Below, in pieces: positions 1 through 5,042 of a stretch of 5,042 nt of DNA. Position 1 is the stretch's first letter. The number at the start of each line of letters is the position of its first letter. The notes under the pieces were generated by a model that searched no databases, was not told the origin of the DNA, and worked only from the letters and a program-made list of their open reading frames with translations. Source of the stretch: Rhodothermia bacterium (GTDB lineage: Bacteria > Bacteroidota > Rhodothermia > Rhodothermales > JABDKH01); assembly GCA_030431165.1 (NCBI GenBank), contig JAUIJQ010000301.1:1-5042 (forward strand). The letters run 5' to 3'. The translations under genes and the position numbers were made by a program.

Positions 1-1
1 G

Positions 2-754
2 ATCGTGCGCGGACGTGGCGATGCACGCCTGCGATTGGAGATGAAACACACGCCGACAATTGCGTCGTTCGTCGACGTGCTCGACATCAGTGTGAGTAAT
101 CCCGATACCCTGGCAGGATTTGGTGCGGATTTCCTCGATCCACTGCTTGAATCGATCGAAGACGACCCGGTTCAGCGGGCGCAGATCATCGAAGACTATA
201 CGCAGCCCCAGGTCAATGACGCTATCCGGTATACGTACCGGTCTGCGCGTGTCAATCCCCTGAAGCGCGACCAGGGGTACAGCTACGAGGCAGCGCTCGA
301 GGTGGGTGGTCTGATGAATCTCGCCCTTGATCGGTTCGCCTTTTCGCCGGGAGACCTTGAGGGCTCGCTGCCGGGTCTGCCGTTTTTTCGTCAGGACGGA
401 AGTCGCCAGCGGCTCGTCTACCGGCCGTACGTTCGATTGATCGGAGACTTCAGACAGTACCGCCGCCTGAATCCGCGTGCCGTGCTCGCCTGGAAATTCA
501 TCGCAGGCATCGCACATCCAATTTCGATCAACGACGTCGTTCCCTTTGATCGGCGCTTCTTCGCTGGTGGCGCGTTCTCTGTGCGCGGATGGCGACTTGG
601 CGAACTCGGCGCGTGCTCGCCGCAGAATGGATCGCGGCCCCGTTTGTTGATCTGGGCAACGTCTGGTTCGGGCCGCGGAATCCCGGGCTCACCGGCGAAG
701 ACGAGTCGGCCCCCTCAGGCAAGTTTCGTCCCGGGACTATCTATCGGGAAATAG
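2..754 (+). CDS. BamA/TamA-like Omp85 outer-membrane barrel protein, 5'-truncated, out of frame after about base 610
   Basis: This is the middle part of an Omp85-superfamily (surface antigen D15, TamA/BamA-like) protein. The family forms 16-stranded outer-membrane beta-barrels that insert or export envelope proteins. The frame is open to the left edge, so the N-terminus and any POTRA domains lie outside the window; the GTG at base 5 is an internal codon. Visible hallmarks, numbered from base 5, are DPVQRAQIIEDYTQPQ (54-69), NPLKRDQGYSYE (84-95), a run of alternating hydrophobic barrel strands, and FFAGGAFSVRGWR (185-197). The last contains the conserved VRG(F/W) motif of barrel loop 6 at bases 581-595. 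Codons to about GELG (residues 199-202) look genuine. The rest of this frame, to the TAG at 752-754, is an out-of-frame tail rich in Ser, Arg and Pro that does not resemble a barrel. The true continuation lies in the frame ending at 915. The family call is firm; the exact subfamily (TamA-like versus BamA) is not. Confidence 0.75.
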   Translation: MVRGRGDARLRLEMKHTPTIASFVDVLDISVSNPDTLAGFGADFLDPLLESIEDDPVQRAQIIEDYTQPQVNDAIRYTYRSARVNPLKRDQGYSYEAALEVGGLMNLALDRFAFSPGDLEGSLPGLPFFRQDGSRQRLVYRPYVRLIGDFRQYRRLNPRAVLAWKFIAGIAHPISINDVVPFDRRFFAGGAFSVRGWRLGELGACSPQNGSRPRLLIWATSGSGRGIPGSPAKTSRPPQASFVPGLSIGK

Positions 755-915
755 GTGTTGGAGCGGGTGCCGGCATAAGGATCTCGTGGGAATACCTGAT
801 CGTTCGATTTGATCTGGCGTACCCGATCTTTGACCCATCGCGGCGTGGCGACGGATTGCTGCCCGATGGTCTGGCGCGTCCGCTCCCACACTTTGGTATC
901 GGTCACACATTCTGA
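589..915 (+). pseudogene. C-terminal barrel fragment of the same Omp85 gene, in a shifted frame
   Basis: This frame carries the end of the barrel begun upstream. From about base 610 it reads RVLAAEWIAAPFVDLGNVWF, the FVDxGNVW strand-turn typical of Omp85 C-termini. It continues through YREIGVGAGAGIRISWEYLI and a RFDLAYPI strand, and ends HFGIGHTF. The alternating hydrophobic pattern with a terminal Phe is the classical outer-membrane barrel C-terminal signal recognised by BamA. The ATG at 589 is only the first ATG in this frame and is not a believable start: the residues between it and about 610 are not barrel-like, and bases 581-595 encode the VRGWR motif in the other frame. The two frames rejoin if the missing bases number one more than a multiple of three. 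VRGW to the C-terminus spans only about 111 codons, where I would expect roughly 150, so a deletion plus frameshift is more likely than one lost base. It is either a true pseudogene or a sequencing or assembly error. Confidence 0.7.
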
Positions 916-983
916 CCGATTCATGCACGCGCATGTTGTTTCGATCTGCCGCGCCCTCCAAGAATCAATCGACCGAGATCTGA

Positions 984-2381
984 GTGAAGAAGGGACAGGA
1001 ACTGGAAGTCGTTATTGAGCGATTTGGTGATCGCGGGAAGTCGATCGCACGCGTGGATGGTTTTGTACTGTTTGTCCCCGGTGGTGTCCCAGGCGACCGC
1101 GTACGCGTTGGCATCAGAAGGAAGAAGCGCTCGTACGCCGAAACGCAACTCATTGAGGTTGTTGAGCCGGGGCCCGCCCGTGTTGCCCCACGATGTACCC
1201 ACTTCGGCGTCTGCGGCGGCTGTAAGTGGCAACACGTTGACTACTCGACGCAATGCGAGGCGAAGCGACAAAGTGTCGTCGATGCCTTTCGAGATATTGC
1301 CGGGCTCGGTGACGTTGACGTGGCGGCTACCGTCGCCGCTGATCCGGTATACGAGTACCGCAACAAAATGGAGTTCTCGTTCAGCGCTGCTCGTTGGCTG
1401 ACATCCGACGAGATTGCTTCGGGGCGCGAGATCGACCGATCGTTTGCACTCGGACTTCACGTCCCGCGCAACTTCGAGAAGGTCCTTGATCTCTCCGAGT
1501 GCCACCTCGTTCCGTCGTGGGTGTCCCGGCTGCTGAATGAGTTTCGGTCACTCGCAAAGAGTCACGGTTGGTCGCCGTGGAACGTGCGGGATCACACCGG
1601 CTACCTGCGGCACCTCGTTGTGCGCAACTCCGCGGAATACGACGAGGCCATGGTCAACCTGGTCGTGTCTGCGCGGGACGGTGATCGCGAGGCATCCGTT
1701 GTTGACATGCTCCAGCGCCGGTTTCCAGAAGTCACGACAGGGATTGTAACCCTCAATACCGCGGTATCACAGACATCGTACGGCACGGCTACCACGCTGT
1801 TTGGCCCCGGCTTCATCCGGGATCGCATCGGCCGAGCAGACTATCGCGTCACGCCGGCTTCGTTTTTCCAGACAAACACGCGGCAGGCTGACAGATTGTA
1901 CGATGTAGCCCGAACGTTGGCTGAGCTTACGCCGTCTGATACGGTGTACGACCTCTACTGCGGGGCGGGGACGATTGCCCTGTATCTCGCATCCGACGTG
2001 TCTCGTGTTATTGGCGTCGAGGTGATCCAGGAGGCGGTGGACGCCGCACGGCAAAACGCGCTGGACAATGGTGTCGCGAACGTGGTATTTGAACAGGGCG
2101 ACATGCTGGAGCATTTTGGCGACGAATTGGTTCATCGTCATGGTCGCCCCGACGTTGTTGTCGTTGATCCGCCCCGGGCGGGTATGCATCCCCGCGTCGT
2201 CGAACGGCTCTCGGCCCTTGAGGCTGACCGCCTTGTCTACGTAAGCTGCAACCCGCGAACCATGGCACGCGATATCGGCGGACTCAGTGACCGCTATCGA
2301 GTCGACACCGTTGTTCCGGTCGACATGTTTCCGCATACCCATCACACTGAAGCCGTGGCCCGCCTGACGCGTAAGACATGA
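984..2381 (+). CDS. rlmD: 23S rRNA (uracil-C5) methyltransferase, TrmA/RlmD family
   Basis: SAM-dependent enzyme that makes 5-methyluridine in RNA, most likely U1939 of 23S rRNA by analogy with E. coli RlmD (RumA); it acts in the cytoplasm during ribosome assembly. The 465-residue length is usual. Residues 1-60 form a TRAM RNA-binding domain (GKSIARVDGFVLFVPGGVPGD). A [4Fe-4S] site is expected from C71, C77, C80 (CTHFGVCGGC) and C173 (SECHLVP), matching the CX5CX2C plus distant Cys pattern of RumA; C91 is an additional cysteine. The methyltransferase domain shows SFFQTN (293-298), the SAM loop DLYCGAGT (323-330), DPPRAGMHP (395-403), the nucleophile Cys422 in SCNPRTMARD, and the general base Glu456 in HHTEAVARL. 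The start is GTG: an in-frame TGA at 981-983 abuts it, so no earlier start exists. Only a weak GAGA lies 5 bases upstream. The gene overlaps the next by 4 bases. Family assignment is firm; the target (U1939, U747 or both) is inferred, since single-paralogue lineages can differ. Confidence 0.93.
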   Translation: MKKGQELEVVIERFGDRGKSIARVDGFVLFVPGGVPGDRVRVGIRRKKRSYAETQLIEVVEPGPARVAPRCTHFGVCGGCKWQHVDYSTQCEAKRQSVVDAFRDIAGLGDVDVAATVAADPVYEYRNKMEFSFSAARWLTSDEIASGREIDRSFALGLHVPRNFEKVLDLSECHLVPSWVSRLLNEFRSLAKSHGWSPWNVRDHTGYLRHLVVRNSAEYDEAMVNLVVSARDGDREASVVDMLQRRFPEVTTGIVTLNTAVSQTSYGTATTLFGPGFIRDRIGRADYRVTPASFFQTNTRQADRLYDVARTLAELTPSDTVYDLYCGAGTIALYLASDVSRVIGVEVIQEAVDAARQNALDNGVANVVFEQGDMLEHFGDELVHRHGRPDVVVVDPPRAGMHPRVVERLSALEADRLVYVSCNPRTMARDIGGLSDRYRVDTVVPVDMFPHTHHTEAVARLTRKT

Positions 2382-3376
2382 CCGTGCGCGCACCAATTGC
2401 CTTTGTTACGGGTGGCACCGGCTTTGTTGGTTCGCACCTGGTCGAGGCGCTCCTTGACGCCGGCTACGCCGAGGTGCGTTGTCTCGTACGTTCAGATCCC
2501 AAGTGGCTTGTGGATCGCGACGTGACGGTGGTACGTGGCACACTGGACGACACGGCCGCGCTGGAGGCAGCTGTGGATGGCGTTGACTACGTGTACCATG
2601 TTGCCGGACTAACGCGAGCTCCGTCGCTTGGACCGCTGGTGCAGAGTAACGTCTTCGGGACGTTGCGTCTGATGGATGCCGTCGAGCGCGTTAACCCGGC
2701 AATCAGAAAGGTGCTTGTCACCAGTTCGCTGGCAGCGGTTGGGCAGGCAACGACGCGAATTGCGGATGAGGCGACACCGCTGAATCCCGTGAGCGACTAT
2801 GGGCAGTCGAAAGCCCGGATGGAGCTGGCATTACGCGAGCAATCCTGGAACGAGCGTCTGCCGCTGGTCGTTGTGCGGCCACCTGCGGTGTACGGTCCGC
2901 GAGAGGCAGACATCCTCGACTTCTTCAAGTCGCTCAACCGCGGCGTATGTCCGGTCGTCGGACGCGGGACACGGCCTGAGCTAAGCCTGGTCTTCGTGCG
3001 CGATCTGGTGCGTGGAATGATCCTGGCCGCGGAAAGCAGCGTGGCAGACGGGGAGACGTACTTCCTCGGGAGTGAAGACTTCTATTCGTGGCACGAAATC
3101 CGGGATGCCGCGGCTGAACCCATTGGCCGACGAATTGTGACGGTGCATGTGCCTGAGCTCGTTGTGCCGGTTATTGGGGCTGCCGCTGAGTACTGGGGCC
3201 GGGCCACCAAGCGCTATCCGCCCCTCAATCGTGAGAAGTCCCGCGAGATTCTCACCGCGGTGAAGATGTGCTCTGTTGAAAAAGCGATGACATCACTCGG
3301 ATTCAGGCAAGAGACTGACCTGCAGACGGGAATTGCGGAAACGATCGAGTGGTACAGGCGTGAGGGTATGCTGTGA
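2378..3376 (+). CDS. NAD(P)-dependent epimerase/dehydratase/reductase, extended SDR family
   Basis: Complete 332-residue Rossmann-fold oxidoreductase of the extended short-chain dehydrogenase/reductase family, probably cytoplasmic. The nucleotide-binding motif TGGTGFVGSH is at residues 11-20. The second strand ends CLVRSDPKW (35-43); an Arg at this position, as in dihydroflavonol-4-reductase-like enzymes, suggests NADP(H) rather than NAD. YHVAGLTR (73-80) is the usual NNAG-equivalent loop. The catalytic set is Ser116/Ser117 with Tyr141 and Lys145 in YGQSK. VVVRPPAVYGPRE (164-176) is the conserved substrate-domain entry, and VFVRDLVRGM (205-214) is also typical. The closest remembered relatives are the broad group holding dihydroflavonol reductase-like, 3-beta-HSD-like and hopanoid-associated (HpnA-like) proteins. 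The substrate cannot be read from the sequence, so no symbol is given. The ATG overlaps the methyltransferase stop as ATGA, so translation is probably coupled to that gene. No good ribosome binding site of its own is visible. Confidence 0.9.
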   Translation: MTVRAPIAFVTGGTGFVGSHLVEALLDAGYAEVRCLVRSDPKWLVDRDVTVVRGTLDDTAALEAAVDGVDYVYHVAGLTRAPSLGPLVQSNVFGTLRLMDAVERVNPAIRKVLVTSSLAAVGQATTRIADEATPLNPVSDYGQSKARMELALREQSWNERLPLVVVRPPAVYGPREADILDFFKSLNRGVCPVVGRGTRPELSLVFVRDLVRGMILAAESSVADGETYFLGSEDFYSWHEIRDAAAEPIGRRIVTVHVPELVVPVIGAAAEYWGRATKRYPPLNREKSREILTAVKMCSVEKAMTSLGFRQETDLQTGIAETIEWYRREGML

Positions 3377-3402
3377 CCAGCGGGCGGCTCGGCAACCGCT
3401 GG
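3377..3402 (+). terminator. Candidate hairpin just after the SDR stop codon (weak terminator)
   Basis: Directly after the TGA, CCAGCGG (3377-3383) pairs perfectly with CCGCTGG (3396-3402) around a 12-base loop. The following bases, GGTATCTTTAC, hold only a short, interrupted T stretch, so this is at best a weak intrinsic terminator. It could mark the end of the methyltransferase-SDR transcript, or it could be an mRNA-stabilising or attenuating hairpin in a transcript reading on into the KGD gene. The remaining bases to 3470 hold no reading frame or clear promoter that I can support. Confidence 0.35.
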
Positions 3403-3470
3403 GGTATCTTTACATCCGTCGTCGGGGCAAGTGCATTCCGACTCTTTCGTGAGACTACACGTTACGCCAC

Positions 3471-5042
3471 ATGCTAGGCTTTAACACCGGCTACGTCGAA
3501 GAACTCTACACGCAGTACCTGGAAGACCCGCAGAGTGTAAGCGAGAGCTGGCAGGACTTCTTCAAGGACTACAAGCCCTCTGCGTCCTTTAAGGCGGCGG
3601 CCGAGGCGCGGGCCGCCCGCGTGGCGGCGTCAGCACCTGCTGCGGTCGAGGCTGGTGGCGCCGTGGCGGTTCCGGGTGATGGCACTTCGGCGGCGGTCAA
3701 AGCACCGGCGCCAACGCCGGTAGAGGAAGAGAGCGGGGACTGGCAGGCCCTGCGTGGGCCATCCGCGAAGATTGCCGAAAACATGGAGGCCAGCCTTCGT
3801 GTGCCGACGGCAACCTCGGTCCGCACCTTCCCGGTCAAGCTGCTTGCTGAGAATCGGAAACTGATCAACGACTTTCAGAAGTACGTCGGCGGGCGCAAGG
3901 TTTCGTTTACGCACATCATCGCATGGGCGATCGTGCGCGGGTTGCGCGAAGTCCCCGGAATGAACGCGGCGTATCGGGTGAAAGATGACCAGCCGTACCA
4001 TGTGCGCCACGACCACGTCAACCTCGGTCTGGCGATCGACATCGAGCGCCGCGGACGCCGGTCGCTGCTGGTGCCCAACGTGAAGCAAGCTGACACCATG
4101 TCGTTCCCGCAATTCTTCGGGATCTACAACGATCTGGTCAGCCGTGCGCGTAAGGGCAAACTCGAAATCGACGACTTTGCGGGCACAACCGCGACGATCA
4201 CCAATCCGGGGATGATTGGTACGTCACTGTCGGTGCCGAGACTGATGGAAGGGCAGGGGTTGATCGTCGGCGTCGGGGCGATTGAGTATCCGCCCAACTA
4301 CCACGCGTTTTCGCCGGAGGTCGTTAGCCGCGCCGGGATCTCGCAGGTGATGACGATCACGTCGACGTACGACCACCGCGTTATCCAGGGTGCCGAGAGC
4401 GGCGCATTTCTGGCTCACGTCACACAGCTTCTTGTTGGTGAGCACGGGTTCTACGAGTCGATCTTTGAAGACCTCGGAATTCCGCACCAACCATACCGGC
4501 CCACCACTGACAACACGCCGCAGCTCGGGCAACTCGACAGCCACGCCGAGTTCGACATGATCCGGAAGCAGGCGCGTGTGCTGCAGCTCATTCGGGCATA
4601 CCGCGTGCGTGGGCACCTCCAGGCCGACATCAACCCGCTCGGCAACGCGTGGGAGTATCACCCAGAACTTGACCCGGCGACATACGGGCTGACCATCTGG
4701 GACCTTGACCGCGTGTTTGACTGCGGCGGACTCGCCGGCAAGGAGCTGATGCCCCTGCGGGACATCCTCGATACGCTTCGTGCAACGTATTCGCGAAAGG
4801 TCGGGATCGAGTACATGCACATATCCGACCCCGAGGAAAAGCGGTGGCTCCAGGATCACATGGAAGCAAACTCAACGGAGTTTGCCCTGGACGGCGAAGC
4901 GAAGCGTCGCCTGCTTTCGAAGATGAACTCCGCTGAGGCGTTTGAGCGCTTCTTGCACACGAAGTACATCGGGCACAAGCGCTTCTCGATGGAGGGTGCT
5001 GAGACTGCCATCGCGATGCTGGACTTCCTTCTTTCGGATGCC
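3471..5042 (+). CDS. kgd: Multifunctional 2-oxoglutarate decarboxylase/dehydrogenase (KGD type, E2 core fused to E1), 3'-truncated
   Basis: First 524 codons of a protein expected to be about 1200 residues; it runs off the right edge. The family decarboxylates 2-oxoglutarate with thiamine diphosphate and can pass the succinyl group on, serving the TCA cycle. Residues 1-35 (FNTGYVEELYTQYLEDP, SESWQDFF) match the short N-terminal segment of E1o (SucA/KGD). Residues 36-90 are an Ala/Pro-rich linker with no lipoyl domain. Residues 93-325 form an E2-like acyltransferase core: LRGPSAKIAENMEASLRVPT, RKVSFTHIIAWA, TATITNPGMIGT, and catalytic His302 in STYDHRVIQGAESG. The E1 part starts near 360 with IRAYRVRGHLQADINPLG, TIWDLDRVF, and KYIGHKRFSMEGAET (498-512), entering the ThDP domain; the ThDP-binding GDG...NN motif lies beyond the window. 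The ATG is the only possible start: an in-frame TGA is at 3450-3452 with no GTG or TTG between. There is no Shine-Dalgarno match. The order and motifs closely match mycobacterial KGD as I remember it. Confidence 0.93.
   Translation, partial: MLGFNTGYVEELYTQYLEDPQSVSESWQDFFKDYKPSASFKAAAEARAARVAASAPAAVEAGGAVAVPGDGTSAAVKAPAPTPVEEESGDWQALRGPSAKIAENMEASLRVPTATSVRTFPVKLLAENRKLINDFQKYVGGRKVSFTHIIAWAIVRGLREVPGMNAAYRVKDDQPYHVRHDHVNLGLAIDIERRGRRSLLVPNVKQADTMSFPQFFGIYNDLVSRARKGKLEIDDFAGTTATITNPGMIGTSLSVPRLMEGQGLIVGVGAIEYPPNYHAFSPEVVSRAGISQVMTITSTYDHRVIQGAESGAFLAHVTQLLVGEHGFYESIFEDLGIPHQPYRPTTDNTPQLGQLDSHAEFDMIRKQARVLQLIRAYRVRGHLQADINPLGNAWEYHPELDPATYGLTIWDLDRVFDCGGLAGKELMPLRDILDTLRATYSRKVGIEYMHISDPEEKRWLQDHMEANSTEFALDGEAKRRLLSKMNSAEAFERFLHTKYIGHKRFSMEGAETAIAMLDFLLSDA

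Noticed and set aside
922..941. Small hairpin CATGC-ACGC-GCATG followed by TTGTTT in the gap after the barrel gene, possible terminator
   Set aside because: The stem is only 5 bp and the T-run is interrupted by G. This is too weak to call, although its place just after a stop codon is suggestive.
921..1505. 194-codon reverse-strand reading frame opposite the start of the methyltransferase gene
   Set aside because: It lies almost wholly antisense to a gene with clear catalytic motifs, has no recognisable domain, and is what GC-rich codon use produces by chance.
1767..2396. 209-codon reverse-strand reading frame opposite the methyltransferase C-terminus
   Set aside because: It is fully antisense to the SAM-binding and catalytic motifs. 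The protein is rich in Arg, His and Val with no family signature.
3405..3412. TATCTTTA, resembling the Bacteroidota -7 element TAnnTTTG, as a promoter for the KGD gene
   Set aside because: The last base does not match, there is no TTG element at the expected distance upstream, and an 8-base near-match occurs easily by chance.
3569..4112. Reverse-strand frames opposite the KGD linker and E2 core, one rich in Ala, Ser and Thr
   Set aside because: The low-complexity composition simply mirrors the Ala/Pro linker on the + strand. There is no domain and no plausible start signal.
4224..4859. 211-codon reverse-strand reading frame opposite the KGD E2/E1 junction
   Set aside because: It is a shadow of a strongly conserved + strand gene, and its translation resembles nothing I recognise.
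1..5042. Possible novel defence, mobile or secondary-metabolism system
   Set aside because: All substantial + strand coding is explained by four known protein families. There are no repeats, integrase or transposase genes, CRISPR-like spacing or toxin-antitoxin pairs visible.

Overview
The window reads as ordinary chromosomal DNA of a fairly GC-rich, Gram-negative-type bacterium. The best guess is a member of the Bacteroidota/Rhodothermota (Rhodothermus/Salinibacter-like) lineage. Two things point there: an Omp85-type outer-membrane barrel with the Bacteroidota style of sequence, and a single-chain 2-oxoglutarate dehydrogenase/decarboxylase (KGD type, E2-like core fused to E1). Neither gene has a clear Shine-Dalgarno sequence. 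The lineage is inferred from remembered family resemblance; no search was run.

Layout, all on the + strand. (1) Bases 2-915 hold the 3' part of a BamA/TamA-like outer-membrane gene. It is cut by the left edge and broken near 600-620, where the reading frame changes and some tens of barrel residues seem to be missing just after the VRGW motif. (2) After a 68-base gap, bases 984-2381 encode a complete TrmA/RlmD-family rRNA uracil-C5 methyltransferase starting at GTG. (3) Bases 2378-3376 encode an extended short-chain dehydrogenase/epimerase whose ATG overlaps the methyltransferase stop by 4 bases, so the two are probably one transcript. (4) A 94-base gap contains a small hairpin. (5) Bases 3471-5042 hold the first 524 codons of the KGD-type enzyme, which runs off the right edge.

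The genes do not form an obvious single pathway: envelope biogenesis, ribosome modification, an oxidoreductase of unknown substrate, and the TCA cycle. All long reverse-strand reading frames look like shadows of these genes. I saw no RNA genes, mobile elements, CRISPR arrays or defence genes. The points most worth checking are the broken Omp85 gene and the lipoyl-domain-less KGD fusion outside Actinobacteria. I do not see a previously undescribed system here.
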